Origin: Sisyra terminalis
Taxonomy: Eukaryota > Arthropoda > Insecta > Neuroptera > Sisyridae
Assembly (NCBI GenBank): GCA_958496175.1
Contig: OY292276.1
Span: 10,496,001 to 10,560,000 of the forward strand
Length of the DNA stretch: 64,000 nt
Direction of reading: 5' to 3'
The notes beneath the pieces were generated by a model. It did no database searches. It saw only the letters and a program-made list of their open reading frames with translations, and had not been told where the DNA came from. The translations under genes were made by a program, and so were the position numbers. This document shows positions 1 through 12,754 of the stretch, piece after piece (position 1 is the stretch's first letter; the number at the start of each line of letters is the position of its first letter).

Positions 1-2440
1 ATTCTTAATGCATAAACAATAACTACTGTGAATTTGATATTGAATATTTGATATTTTCAATTTTTAAATTTTCAACAAAAATTTTTGATTTGAATAGGTG
101 GAAGGTATATAATTATAGGGGAAACTATTTTCAACAATTAAATTTTTTCCTCAAAAAATTAAATACTAAAGTAACTTCTGTTGTTCAAACATGAGAAATT
201 TGCTAGAAAATATTTCCATGAATATAATTTTAAGTAGAAAACTTTCGACAATGCTGTTTCTTTTTTGAGAAACTTTTGCTACCATTTGTAGATACTTTGT
301 AAATTTTTCTCGTAAAATCCAAAAAAATCAACTCAAATTTGACACTATATGGTATCAATATACGTTACCTAAAATTTAAATTTTTTAACAACCGTTTTAA
401 ACCATTTTTTTTTTTTATTTTCGACTAAAACATTTACCTATTAGGAAGCCAAAAATCATAACTAAAACACAGATCTCCAAAAAAAATTCTTCTCATGAGA
501 ATCTACTAAATTTTTGCATCACAAAAGTCAATAAAGTTTACAACCTTCCCCATATTATAACTGTTATAAATTTCGCGTACAGCATTTAGGTATATTGTTA
601 AACACGATCGGGCATATTAAAAATAATTTTCAAAAAAAAATAAAAATAAAACATTAACCATTTAAAGTATTATTGCTTTATGACTTTTCCGTTACGACAA
701 AAAATTTATTTTCCTTATCACAATCCATAAAAAGATGATTCAAAACGCCGTAAAGATAAAATCATTAGCCCAAAACGAGGCATAATAAAATTATGACTAG
801 AGTTATAAACCAATGATGCTCCTCATTATGTAAATGAGTAAAAAACGCCATTCTTGAGTTTGCAAAAGAAAAATTTTTGTTTTTCATATTTGGATGAAAT
901 CGAGGAAAATTGCTTCATTAGATATCAAGCGACTAATTCGTATTTGGAGCGTTTTTGTTGAATCTTTTTCATTTATTTGCCGTTTGTGATTGGATTCTTC
1001 AACAATGAAGTTTTTGTTCAGAACTAAGTCCACAGTAAATTATAAAATAATCACAAAATAAATGATTGTTTGATACACAATTTCCGGCCAGCCAAAACTG
1101 TTGCTCGATCTAATGTCATCTTTTGTCGTTTTGTTTCAAATTTCTTCATTACTTGACCACTTTTGTTTGTTTTTTTTGTTAATTCTTGCAATGGCTGACA
1201 ATTATAATGTGGATGGATGAGATCAAAAGATGATCTTCAGTCTCATATACCTAATATACAATCATAATCATGCGAATTAGAAAGTTAATTTAATAATGCG
1301 GAATATAAGCCGACGACCTTCTCACTACATATTACAAAATCACATCATCTTTAAAATGTAATTTATTCTAAGATATGCAGATAGAGAAAAGCGAAAAAGT
1401 TGCCAAGCCAATAAGCTACAGGTGAAGATAATTATATTTTTCATTATACTCAATACTCATTTATCAAAACGACTCGACGCATGAATAGATCGGTACAAAA
1501 CATATTCAAGTTGACACCAAAAGAAAAGAAAAATGTACCCATTTTCTTAGTTTCAGACAAAAAAAAAATTATTCAAATTCCAAATCCGTTAGAACCACAC
1601 ATTTTCAATAATTATTCAAATAAATATGTTTGAATTGTTCAATCAATCGATAAATTCCGATTGTTCATCATCGATATTGTGGTCAGTGTTGTTTTTTTTT
1701 CTCGTCGAAAGATTAGCTAATCTCAACGAACATTGTCTTATATATATTTTATAATATTATTCATCGCTCTCCGTATGGTGCAATTCAATATCCAGCCTGG
1801 AGCCGTTTCTTCTTTTTTCTACCACTCCATCTATAGTGCTTAAAAAATGGTGGGTTTGATGGTAATTATCATATTTATCATACTTTAACATGTGATTTTA
1901 TTAGCGTTTACATAGTTGAAAAATGTTTTCCTAATAATTTTTCTACAATATAATTATTTATTTGTGTTCGAAATCTGGCCAGTTAGCCAGCAGATTTATT
2001 TCATCGTTGGTTTCACGAAGAAATATTTTTATAGCTAGAAATTTTTGTTTCATTTCCAAAAAATTTTTGGAGGCACGAATTTCGAAAAGAATTAAATTTC
2101 CTTTTGTACTTAAGCCCCGGTGATATTTTTCGTACCAAATCCAGAAGACAAAAATTTCTTATACGAAAATTAATAAAAAGTTTTGCAATTTTTAACACTG
2201 TAAATTTGATGAAGAAATTTTCCTGCAATTTTTCCACGTTTGGAAAAAGTTCCGGAATGCTTCTTTTGTGATATCCTTCACCTTGTTTGTCTTAAACTTA
2301 GAAATTATTTCTAATTCTTTTAAGTTTAGGGAACAAGAAGTCACAAGAAACGTGAACAGGTTGGTAACTCCAATTTATTAACTTTAATTCCATCTGTTGA
2401 TTTCCAATTTATTTAAACTCCACTATGTATTTTTAAGGGC
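1..2440. other. AT-rich intergenic or intronic DNA, nothing recognised
   Basis: I see no gene, tRNA or clear mobile element. The open frame at 2013-2237 (minus) is lysine, phenylalanine and isoleucine rich and matches nothing I know. Confidence 0.5.
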
Positions 2441-2444
2441 AAAG

Positions 2445-3147
2445 ATAGATATAAAATAAAATAATTTTTTTCACCTTTTATGGAATCAAATCTGGCGTTC
2501 TGGAATTAAATCCGTGACCTGTTTTTGTTAGATATCTTCTGCATTTGCAGATTTCTGATTGGGGATGCAAACGATACATCGATTTTTTCAAAAAATCGAT
2601 ACATCGTTTATAAATATTGATGTTTTAACACTATCTCAACTAATGGTCGGATAGGTTAGGTTAGATTGTAATCCAATGCCATTAGAAGATTACAAACTGA
2701 CGGATTTGACAATTTTACGGTATCACATCGAAAAAAAATCGATATTTTTATTAAAAAAAATGATCGTTCATAAACTTCGATATTTTTAACATCGATGTTC
2801 TAGCATCGAAATTTTTATGAGCAATGTCGCATCCCTACTGACTTGACCTTACTTCTTGTGACATATTTTAGTTTCTTAAGCCCAAAAAATGTTTAAAAGG
2901 ATTTCCGTGATTAAGAAAAAAAAAACGGGAGAACAACACTGGAATAAGTTCATTTGGAAGGAGAGTAGTTTGAAGAGGACCTAGCCATATAAATTTGTAA
3001 TAAAATAAATTTACTTTTTTAGATGTCCCACAAAACGTTTGCTTCTTTTTGAACCACCAAATGTCTCCATTAAAATGACAAAAATGAATACCTATAATGA
3101 ACCATTAAAAAAAATCATCATTTTCCACAATCTAGCGCTAAAAAAGG
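2445..3147 (+). repeat. Tandem duplication, unit 1
   Basis: This block, from a run near AGATATAAAATAAAATAA to GGCAATAATTTATA, is repeated in the same orientation at 3592-4335. Shared landmarks are TCCGTGACCT, TTAGATATCTTCTGC, the GGGATGC-type MITE, CTTAAGCCCAAAAAAT, GGAAGGAGAGTAGTTTGAAG, CCTAGCCATATAAATT and AATGTCTCCA. A foldback Penelope-like tail (3150-3575) lies between the units. The copies differ by scattered substitutions and small indels, so the duplication is not recent. Confidence 0.8.
2562..2835. mobile_element. hAT-like MITE with GGGATGC termini, copy 1
   Basis: The ends are imperfect inverted repeats: GGGATGCAAACGATACATCG on the left, and on the right GCATCCC preceded by a matching ATGAGCAATGTC. 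The flanks (TTCTGATT and TACTGACT) agree at 6 of 8 positions, which fits an old 8-bp target duplication. The interior has no coding potential and holds short CGAT-rich inverted repeats. The hAT assignment rests on end style and spacing only. Confidence 0.5.
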
Positions 3148-3288
3148 CAATAATTTATACTGTGTATACAATATATAGAATATATTGCGGTCCAATTTAT
3201 GAAGTATAACTTATTATAATAATATATAAAAATCATACCATAAACATAAATTTGAACAGAAGTTCAAACAAAAATATTTGTGACGTAT

Positions 3289-3335
3289 TGCCCAGATACG
3301 TATTTCGATTGCCAAACAATCTTCCTCAGTGGTCC
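3289..3335 (-). ncRNA. Hammerhead-like ribozyme motif, family A
   Basis: Minus strand, 5' to 3': stem I strand GGACCA, core CUGAGGA, one extra A, stem II GATTG-TTT-GGCAATC with a weakened tip, GAA, the self-complementary minimal stem III around UACGUA, then UC and UGGGCA. C3-A9, G12-A14 and H17=C are all intact. Stem I pairs CCA with UGG, then has a mismatch. The extra nucleotide before stem II departs from the textbook fold. Confidence 0.55.
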
Positions 3336-3366
3336 TCAAGTAGTTTGGATCACTCCGTAACTATTT

Positions 3367-3415
3367 GATGACCATTGAGGAAGAATGCTTGGAAATCGAA
3401 ATACGTATCTGGGCA
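3367..3415 (+). ncRNA. Decayed hammerhead-like motif, family A
   Basis: This is the right-arm counterpart of the motif at 3289-3335. The invariant C3 is replaced (ATTGAGGA instead of ACTGAGGA) and stem II carries a substitution (GAATGC against GAAATC), so this copy should be inactive even if the family folds as proposed. Confidence 0.45.
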
Positions 3416-3591
3416 ATACGTCACAAATATTTTTGTTTGAACTTCTGTTCAAATTTATGTTTATGGTATGATTTTTATATATTATTATAATAAGTTATAC
3501 TTCATAAATTGGACCGCAATATATTTTATATATTGTTTACAAAGTATAACTGTACAAAGTTAGCGAAAAAATCTTATTTGGGCAATAATTT

Positions 3592-4335
3592 ATAGATATA
3601 AAATAAAATAAAGGTTTTCTAGCATTTTTAAACTAAATCCGTGACCTCAAGACCTTGTCTTATTCTGGTTAGATATCTTCTGCTTTTGCAGATCTTCTGA
3701 TTGGGGATGCAAACGATACATCGATTTTTTCAAACATCGATACATCGTTAATAAATATTGATGTCTTAACACCATCTTAATTATCGGTTGGCTAGGTAAG
3801 GTTAGATTGTAATCCAACGCCATTGGAAGATTACAAACTGACGGATTTGACAATTTTACAGTATCGTATATTATTATTAAGAAATATTTTATATACATTT
3901 ATTTAAATGGTGATAAAAACGATTGAAAAAAAATCGATTTATCGTTCATAAACTTCGATATTTTTATGAGCAATGTTGCATCCCTACTGACTTGACTTCA
4001 TTTCTTGTGACTCATTTTAGTTCCTTAAGCCCAAAAAATTTTTAAGAGGATTTCCGTGTTTTAGGAAATCATAAAAGAAGCGTTCTTAAACGGGGTCACC
4101 ACTAAACACCACTGGAGTTAGTGCATTTGGAAGGAGAGTAGTTTGAAGGGGACCTAGCCATATAAATTCATAATAAAATAAAGTTACTTTTTTAAATGTC
4201 CCACAAAACGTTAGCTTCTTTTCGAACCACCAAATGTCTCCACTAAAATGACAAAATTGTATACCTATAATGAACCATTAAAAAAAATTCCATCATTTTC
4301 CACAATCTAGCGCTAAAGAAGGCAATAATTTATAA
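3592..4335 (+). repeat. Tandem duplication, unit 2
   Basis: Direct copy of 2445-3147 with the same landmarks in the same order, ending at GGCAATAATTTATA. It contains the second GGGATGC MITE and a few private insertions, for example near 3870-3900 and 4075-4100. The minus-strand frame at 3647-3898 is a by-product of the repeat. Confidence 0.8.
3704..3984. mobile_element. hAT-like MITE with GGGATGC termini, copy 2
   Basis: Same element as 2562-2835, carried along by the tandem duplication: it begins GGGATGCAAACGATACATCG and ends GTTGCATCCC. Having the same flanks (TTCTGATTG left, TACTGACTT right) in both units shows the MITE inserted before the duplication. Confidence 0.5.
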
Positions 4336-4339
4336 AAGG

Positions 4340-5980
4340 CATTATTTCCATGTGAAGCGTGAGGCACTAAAATGATAAAAACAAGTAATTAAAATTGATT
4401 GATCTTCACTAAATATAAAGAAAAAAGAAAAACACGTTTGATAAGTACTAACATTTCGGATGAATCTCAGATTTTATTACATAAAATAAAAATGTTTTAT
4501 CACATACTATACTTGGCTGCGTTCACTATGGATTTGACAATCTATTGGTATCATAAAAAAATTATTCATTCGACTCTAAAAGTCTTAGTGCAGATTTTAA
4601 TAAAAGATGAAATAAAATCGATCTAATCTTGAGACGAGAAATATGCTTTTCAGTTGGTGTTTGGATGGTTTTTTGGTTTTGGAGGTTCATCGTACGTGAA
4701 CGTGAACTTTGGCGTTGCGGTGATAAAAACGTTTTATTGGACAGTGGTGCGAATTTTAAGAGGTGCAATATAAATTATGGTTGGACAAGAAATTTATTAG
4801 TTTGATTTTCATTGCCAAAAATCAAGTTAAAAGATCATGCGAAAACATTTGGCTGTTAAAGTGTACGAAGAATTGATTTTAATAAAGTGGATGGAAATAT
4901 TTTTTCACCATTGAAATTTGAAGAACAAACGAAATTTTTTGGATATAATCAGCCTCAAAGTTTTATAGATTTTGTGCCTTTAAATATACAATTTTTATGC
5001 TTTAACGAAACTATTGAAGTACATATGAACCACTAGACCTTGATTTTGATCAAGTGGTCATTAAAATTGAAAGCTTTTAAAGCTCTTTTCTCCTCGATCT
5101 CTAATTGACTATTGTATAATGTCCTTAACAAACGTTAAATTTATTCAAAATACAAATTTATTTTATTTCCAAATAGCTCATTAAATTGAACGTTTTTCAA
5201 AAAAGGTAAACAGAAAATTCCATTTCCAATTTTGATTTGTTACTTTCGATACGAAACGAACACGATAAGGCATTTAAAAGCTGCAAGGATACATAGTTGT
5301 TGGTCTCGTGGAATTTAAAAAGTTAGGCATTTAAAAATCAAAATTATTTAACATTAAAAATGATATTTCAAATAAAAACGGCTTTTAAGATAAACAAATG
5401 GTTTTTACATAACATATTTTAAATATTCTTATTCCATTAGAGGTATTAAAAAGTATAATCACTTAACGTATAGAACTAAAAAAACCAGCTGAACAAGACT
5501 GATTAAAAAATTGTATAAACCTTTTAAGGTAATCGACGCAAATGTCATCTTACTTGTTTCTCGAGATTCCATTTCTGCATATATCTACCTACCATACTAA
5601 GCTAAATACAAGAACAAATGTGTGGTATGAAGAAGATGCTTTAGCTATTGAGGACAATGATCTCAAAACGCACTTTATCACACTAATTATTGAAAGGAAA
5701 ATTGAGATCAAATGCTTCAGTGTATCATTTCCGTGTAACTGCTTTGTTAAATTATCTTTACAAATTTATCTTAAATGATACATGTTTATTGATTTATTAA
5801 CACCTAATCACGAAAACTGGTTAATCAATAATTATTGGTCAAGTAAATTGATTAGTTAATTACATAAATTAAAAAAATAAGTAGCAAAAATGCATTCAAA
5901 ATAGCTAAAGATTGATGGAGAAATTACTTTAAAACTGTTGTAAACAATTGATTAATTCTTTGAATATTAGGCCATATTTT
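4340..5980. other. AT-rich DNA, no supported gene
   Basis: Several frames of 68-78 codons occur, none recognised. A short plus-strand stretch near 4725-4760 reads LLDSGANF, which superficially resembles a retroelement protease active site, but there is no flanking support. Confidence 0.45.
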
Positions 5981-6059
5981 CATGGTCCTTCGGCACAGTG
6001 ACATCTGGAACCTCCAATCTTTCTTGGAGGATAGAAAAGTCTTTGTTGATTATAACGAA

Positions 6060-6325
6060 AACCAATCAGGACTCTGCCAGAGTGAATCACCACAAAGCAG
6101 TTACGGAGTGATCCAAACTACTTGATGACCACTGAGGAAGATTGCTTGGCAATCGAAATACGTATCTGGACGTCACGAATATTGTTGTTTGAACTTCTGT
6201 TCAAATTTATGTTTATGATATGGTTTTTATATATTATTATATTGAATTATCCTACATAAATTGAACCGCAATATATTCTGTACATTGTATACACAATATA
6301 ACTGTTCAAAGTCATCAAAAAAAAT
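6060..6325 (+). mobile_element. Penelope-like tail, family A, single arm
   Basis: Shares with 3370-3575 the sequence GGAGTGATCCAAACTACTTG, the hammerhead core, TTGAACTTCTGTTCAAATTT and the terminal TATACACAATATAACTGTTC. Upstream, AATCAGGACTCTGCCAG (about 6066) recurs at 6341, at the edge of the LINE scrap. The arm is not accompanied by its inverted partner. Confidence 0.55.
6126..6172 (+). ncRNA. Hammerhead-like ribozyme motif, family A, best plus-strand copy
   Basis: Core CUGAGGA at 6132-6138 and an extra A at 6139. Stem II is a perfect 6-bp helix (GATTGC at 6140-6145 with GCAATC at 6149-6154) with a TTG loop. GAA is at 6155-6157 and A15.1 at 6158. UACGUA (6159-6164) is self-complementary; U16.1 is 6165 and C17 is 6166. 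CCA (6129-6131) pairs with UGG (6167-6169). All invariant core bases are present. Predicted cleavage would follow C6166. The single extra base before stem II and the very short intramolecular stem III mean activity, if any, may need a dimer. Confidence 0.6.
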
Positions 6326-6342
6326 TTTTTTTGTTTCGATAA

Positions 6343-6425
6343 TCAGGACTCTGCCAGGTGGGTGCTGGGGTACCACAACGTAGCATTTTGGGACCCATAC
6401 TGTACCTAAATTTATACAGCAGAAA
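6343..6425 (+). pseudogene. Jockey-type LINE reverse-transcriptase fragment
   Basis: The plus-strand frame from about 6355 reads QVGAGVPQRSILGPILYL. This is the conserved RT block usually seen as GVPQGS.LGP.LY in Jockey-like non-LTR retrotransposons; the usual G after Q is R here. A stop lies just upstream in frame and similarity fades after LY, so only about 25 codons of a dead element survive. The fragment abuts a Penelope-like tail. Confidence 0.75.
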
Positions 6426-6429
6426 AGTA

Positions 6430-9262
6430 AGTTATCTAGGAAAAATTTTACCGAACATATCCAAAAATTGTGTATAAATCCAAATTTTTTAAAACTTTAC
6501 TTGAATTTTAGTAAGTTTCCTCTAGAAGATTCAAAGTTTTTCGATAGAGTTATAAACAACAACGTTTGGTCTTCGTTTAGATTTTTATAACAATTTTCTT
6601 CGTATTTTTTTTCATCAAAAATTTTAGGATTAACTCTTTACATTTGAAATGATGCACTTGATAATATATTGACTCGTTTATTTTGAAAATGGTGGAAGTA
6701 CCTTTCAAGAACGGTCTATATGGTGATTCTTTTTCTTGTAACAAGAACAAAGTATGTTAATTATTTAACTGCTAAGTTTTCAGAAATTACTGATTTTATT
6801 TTAGTTGTAAACAAAAACGCCAATTATTCCCTCCTCCTAAGCATCTTATGTTCCTATGGTTAAAAATCATAACACTATAGGGATTGTTCTTGAAATGGAC
6901 TTAACTCACTATCAAAATAAACGGCGCATTTAACTTTTTTTATTTCCTCTAATTAAATGCAGTAAATGCAGCCCTTGAAAATTAGTCTCTATTATTCATT
7001 TTACTTCAAAACGTTAACACTGATATTACCATTTTGATCCCATTTTTTCAGGTTATTCCAAAAAATTCATTTCTATTTTTGCTATTGATTTTTTACTATC
7101 ATTAATATGATAAATTTAGATATTTTCATGTAAATATTTGGACAACAAGTCATTACAACTCTTTATAATTCAGTGACTTCAATGCGTGTATAATCCAGGA
7201 CTTGGATTAAATACTTAATAAAAATTACATTTTCAGAAAATTTTTGTGAATAATTTGTCTCAATTTTCGTCATTTATAAAGACATTTTTTTTGCGAAGCA
7301 AATCAAAATAGAATAAAAAATATAGTGATTGTATTAGATATTTTAATTGAAGAAAAAACTTTATTTATTTTGCATTGATTCATAGCATAAAACAATTTGC
7401 AAACAACTCTGAGGTATCTATGTCACACCAAATTAATTTCATATGACTGGAAATTTTAATTTGAAATCTTAACTCAAGAAATCTTTTGTATTGGAAATAA
7501 TTCAAGTTCCCAAACCTAGACAAATCCCCAACCTCCAATGATTGCTATTTACAGTGCGTCCACTCAACAATGTTCTTGTTATATCCATTGAATTTAAAAG
7601 CCTCATGTCTGCTACTCGATAGTGAAGTTATTCTCGATTTAAAAATAATTCGTTAGAAATCACTAGGAGGTCACTGAGATGAATTAAAGTGGAATTGTAC
7701 AAAAGAATATTTTCAGTCATCATGGTTATTACACGATGGTGTCTGTTCTTTATAATATCATTCTTGGAATTTATCGAAATGTTAAAGCCATAGTAAATAA
7801 TGTTCTTAATTCGGATATTAGTTTGAGTATATACGCTTACTTATCTTCTTAGTTGTTTCTTTGGATTTCTTGAATAAATTAGAAGATTTTTTTTGTGGTA
7901 GGTATCTTTCACGAATGCACTTGGTTACTATGTATTATTGGTTGATTTCGCAACAAATTAAATTACACAATCTCGTCCTAGAATGCGTGAAAATCGTGGT
8001 TCTCATCACAATCACGAACGTCATCGATTGCTCTTTTACTTTCAAATCCGATTGAATCATATTTCTTTGTATTATAAATTGTAATATTTATCCATTATTG
8101 TACTTAAGAAAACCCATATAAAACGGCGATCAATCAAGGGTAAAACCTTTTTTCGTCATCGAAAAAATATTTTTATGAACCCATTTTACGAGCGTTTTTT
8201 TTCGAAAAAATGTTTTATCTACAATGTAACGCAAAGACGTCTTGAAAGCCTTTTGAAAGTTTCAAGATAAAATTATTAAATAAGTAGTTAAACTTGTAAG
8301 AAGATATATACAATACCTATATGCCATCAACCGTAAATTTATTTCTTCAAAAAAAAACCCTAACTGTTACTTACTCATATACATAAATCATGCATCTTGG
8401 AGAGTTTCCAAATGAAAATAATGACAGAAACTTAGATCCATTTCCAAGCAGCCTCATGATTAACTCTTGTACAGAAGAATCTGTGTCATTCAATTTGAAA
8501 ACTAATCATGACGAAGCAGAATCAAACTATTAAGCAATTTCGTGTAAAAATAAATTAAACCAAATTGCATTGTTGTTAAATGTGATTTGCCGTATATAAT
8601 CCTCAGTTCAACAACAGGTATATATATCACATTGGATTTGTTGCAACGAATTCTGGCAAGTTGCAGAGATGCTTAATTTCGTTTATGTCACTTTTCTTGG
8701 AAACTTTTGTTGTCTGTTTTGGATGGAAAGAGATTAAATAGCAGAAAGTAAATTACTCAAGCATTAAACGAGATGTACAAATAAATTGAAGTACGGGATT
8801 CTGCTTTACATATTCCTAAATGAATTACGCGGAACTGTAAACTATTTTAGATGATTTCTGTCGAAAAAAATTCAATTGTTGGTGAATCTTTTGTATGGTT
8901 GGATATGTCATGAATGGGTAACAGTCCAAAAGGTCATCAAATAAGTTTTTAAAGTCCATAGAATTTTTTCGCTACTGTACTTTTTTTGGAACTACGTTTC
9001 AAAATTCCTATCTTTACCTTTGGTAATTTACGCTTTGTATTATTTACCAAGCAATCACTAATTCACACCAGTTTTTCGTAAACTATTAAAACTAATATCG
9101 AAAAAAAAATTCATAGAATCCGTAAGGTGTAAATTTATTTCTTTTGATTTTAAGATATTTTCTTCAAAAAGTATTCGATTTCAAGATCTTCAATAGAAAT
9201 ATATTTTTTAAATTTTGTTAATATCAAAAAACTAAATCTTATTTTTGGCTCAAAAATTTTTG
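6430..9262. other. AT-rich DNA, nothing recognised
   Basis: No gene, tRNA or repeat family shared with the rest of the window was found. A stretch at about 7950-8060 is less AT-biased than its surroundings but codes for nothing I recognise. Confidence 0.45.
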
Positions 9263-9270
9263 GTTTAGAT

Positions 9271-10001
9271 CAGGGATAATCAACCCGCGTTCCGCGGGCT
9301 GAATAACAATTTTTCTGGTCCTCAAGATTCATCAAACTTTTACCAAATATAAACAGTATTTTATAATGACCAAAGCAATGCAAACTATAAATCAAAAATA
9401 TTTCCAGTGCCTCTAAATCTAATATAGAGATTTATGGTTTTAAAACTATGTTTATATTCTTTTTTTAGGGATTTTTTTTATTTTAAAATTTTAAGAATTA
9501 TATAAGAACCTAAAGAAGTTGGAAAACCAATGGAACGTGTTGTACAAAAATAAAAAATTAAGATTAAAAAATTCCTAAAAAAGAGAAAATATAAATAATT
9601 ATTAAACTATGGAAAAGAACCATTAAAATATAATTTTATTGGGGACCTGGGGTGTTATATTGCATTTTCAAAGTAGCTTGCTATATCATTTGATTAGATC
9701 ACCCCTGATTAAGATGCTAATACGTTGTCCAATTGTTCAATTGATTATTTTTTTTATTTTTTTTTTCAATTTTAGCCTGGGTTTGATCCAACTTCAGTGG
9801 TTTGGTGAGTCAGTCTCGCGGGTTCAGTGGAGGTCAAGACCCATCCTGAATCATATTGTTTATTAAACATAGGTTTAAACATAAACCTATGTTTTGAATT
9901 TTAAAAAAATAATATTTTCTTTTTCCAATTAAGAAAAGTTTGCTGAATGCGCATATGAAACTGGAGGAGGTTAGTATATCCAACAAAGTTGAGAACCACT
10001 G
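9271..10001. mobile_element. Non-autonomous hAT-like element
   Basis: Left end CAGGGATAATCAACCCGCG; right end AAAGTTGAGAACCACTG, whose reverse complement CAGTGGTTCTCAACTTT matches in hAT fashion. It is flanked by GTTTAGAT (9263-9270) and GTTTAGAA (10002-10009), an 8-bp duplication with one mismatch. The 731-bp interior has no transposase but carries an internal inverted repeat (about 9450-9605) and a perfect small hairpin AACATAGGTTTA/TAAACCTATGTT near 9867-9892. The frame at 9639-9866 is not recognised. Confidence 0.75.
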
Positions 10002-10009
10002 GTTTAGAA

Positions 10010-12745
10010 GTATAAAGATTAAAGATTTCTATGGTTAAAACATATCAATTTCTAAGCAAAATAACAACTAATTTATCATTTCAAATTTAATAAAATGAGA
10101 TTTAAAATGATTCTGAGATCCTTAACCATAATTCTTCAAAAGTAAATATACTAAGAAAAAAGTTTTCCAAAGTTTTTCCTGGTGTAAACCAGGAAGAAGA
10201 GGTCCAATCTACTGATAAATAACAGCAAAGGAATAGTCGCCAAAAAATTAAGTAGTACCTATACCTCCAGAGTTGTGGTTCCCAAAGTTAAATAGGCCCT
10301 ATTTGAACCCTTCTTTAACTTAAGTTTATTTAATTTTTTGGAAATTATAAATAGCTGGATGCAATATCAAATTTATCATTTCCTATTCCTTTTTATTAAT
10401 TTCTTTTACAGTAGCGAATCGCCCAATGGAAGTCATTCATTAATAACGTAAAATTACGTAAGGGTACTGAGGGAAAGGAGTTAAGAAAATCTTTTCATGT
10501 CCTTATGTTGGGAAAAGAGTTAAAACTCATTTTTACATACTTTGTAAATTAAAATTCAATATTAAGAATCTAATTCCATTTTGGATACCAAATATTTTTT
10601 TTTTTTCATTTTATAGTGTACAAAATAAATTAAATCCTATTTGAAAAATTGTTAAGTTAAAAAAAGCATTTTAAAACTTTAAATGTTATCATTTTTATCT
10701 ATTTTTGATACCACATAAAAAAATTATACATATACAATTGTATGTATCCAAAATGGTCTAATAATATCATAGATGTTTTAATCTAAATCTTATAGCAATA
10801 GCAGATTATAGTTTGAGGTATTATTTGTTAAGAAATTAAAATCTTTGAATCACGATAAACTGTAATTTTTGGGGAACTGATCCTTTTCTAACATTTTATT
10901 ATATAGAAGAACCAGAAAAAATCTTACCTAAGAAAGGGTAGGGGGAGAAAATTGTTCAATAATTGTTATGGGGAAAGTTTCTTTTTGTTTAAAAGATTAA
11001 TGCAAACTATGGTTGATATCGGTATATGGGTGTCAGATTAACAGTGGTTATAAGTCCATAGTTCCACAGTCTATAGTTTTCATCAAGCTTTAGGCCACCT
11101 AAAGAAGGTAAAATCTTTACTAAAATTTTAAATTTTTGCACTAATAATTCAACCAAGGTTCTTTTGCATCCATATTTCTGGTACTACATCACGTAATTGA
11201 AAAAAGATTTTTCTTTAATCGTTAAAACTTTGTATCCACGATATTAAACACTTACACCAAAAATTTACTGTATAAATATTACTCCTAACAAATCTTTGAA
11301 ATCTTTTAAGGAAAAAAAAATCATAAATTAGCCAAAGGATAAATCAATTGATTTTTTTTTTTGATCGCTGGAATGATTATTGCTGATTAGTCTCTTTGAA
11401 ATTGTTAGGGTTTTGGTTTTCGTTTCCCTGCTAATTGGATGTTCTTATTTCTGTGGCAAGTCCCTGAAAAATATTTTAATTTTATGATAATTTCTGAGAG
11501 ATATATATTTTAACGAGAATGTGAGGTTTATAGAAATATGGAATACCGGCAGAAACATATATACATCAGACATTAAGCGAACACGCGTTTCAAAATTGAG
11601 GAAAAACCCCTCTAGTCAATCTTTACGTCTGAGAGATTCTCATGCGTGTCTAACGTTCGAATTTCACCTTCGGGCCAATAGTCGAAACTTAATTTAAAAA
11701 TTATTACAGTCATTTCAATGTGTTGCCATACAAAATTGTTGAAATACTAATATAATTTATTATCCACCACTTTCTCAGGATCCACAAAAAACCACCGTAG
11801 TATTTTCCTGAAATGCGTTAATGATGTGTTAATTGCGATGACATATCTGAGAAAACAATTGGATCGTATTTATTTCAAGTTTTAAAATATTTGTTGGATA
11901 TCAGGGTGGAATTGTTGAGATTAGAAGGATTTTTTTCTGGGTAGAACAATTTTTTTTTTTTGAAGTTAATTGAACAAAAAGTACCGAGTCACGCTATACA
12001 TACATTACAAAATTAAAACATCGTCCGAAATTGATTCTAACAAAAAGTTAATCATGACTGCGTATTATAGATTAATCTCTAATACAATTTCAATTTATTC
12101 TTTATAAACAAAACTAATTAACATTGCGTTTCAAACAATGGATTCAGTTATACCAATATTCCTTTTGGGGTCTCATATTTGACGACAAAAAAGTCACAAG
12201 TAATTGTATTTCCAAATTAAAAATTATACATTTATATTTTCTATAGAATTATTAGAGAATCAAAAAGTAATAATTTTCAGGTGTGACAAATTACTCGCGA
12301 AGCAAATTGTCACTAAATTACCGAAACCACAACTGCTTTTTTTTTCTTTGGGTCCATATGAATTATGTATTTTGGGAGTGTTGCTTTTATGTGTCTTTAC
12401 ATATAATAATAATTTTCGAGATTTATTCGATTGAGTAATTCCCAACGACATAAATACCCCGATGTACGAAATCGTCGGTGTGATATGAATTATGCAAATT
12501 GGAATTATTAAAATGGAAAATTGAAAATTATAATAAAAGCCTATTTAAATGCAAACGCAAAATGTCACGGGCGTTTTTTTTCTTTTCGATTCTTTTCTAT
12601 ATCTTTTGGTTGGAGCAATATAATCGGTGGTACAACTATTGGTAAATAAATAATCACAATAATCTCAAATATATACGCGAATTTAACGGCCATTATGTAT
12701 GGTCGCGAAGTTTTAATCTTTGTGATGGGTAGGTACCTACCAGTT
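10010..12745. other. AT-rich DNA, nothing recognised
   Basis: I found no gene or dated insertion. Overlapping opposite-strand frames at 12204-12451 look like chance frames. The segment 12440-12720 is slightly less AT-rich but has no recognisable content. Confidence 0.45.
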
Positions 12746-12754
12746 GGTGCTGGC

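Larger units (their letters stand above)
3150..3575. mobile_element. Foldback Penelope-like tail, family A (two arms)
   Basis: The left arm (about 3150-3340) and right arm (about 3370-3575) are inverted copies of one sequence. It includes TATACAATATATAGAATATA, TTGAACAGAAGTTCAAAC, GACGTATTGCCCAGATACG and the hammerhead-like core. Single arms of the same family occur at 6.1 kb and 50.2 kb. Head-to-head arms with hammerhead cores are typical of Penelope-like element termini; no Penelope reverse transcriptase is present, so the assignment is inferred. Confidence 0.6.

Noticed and set aside
2650..2665. AGGTTAGGTTAG, like the insect telomere repeat TTAGG
   Set aside because: Only two units, within a duplicated MITE region. 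Not telomeric.
4690..4770. LLDSGANF on the plus strand, resembling a retroelement aspartic protease site
   Set aside because: Only a handful of residues, with no glycine-rich flank, no flap region and no neighbouring gag, RT or LTR. Likely chance.
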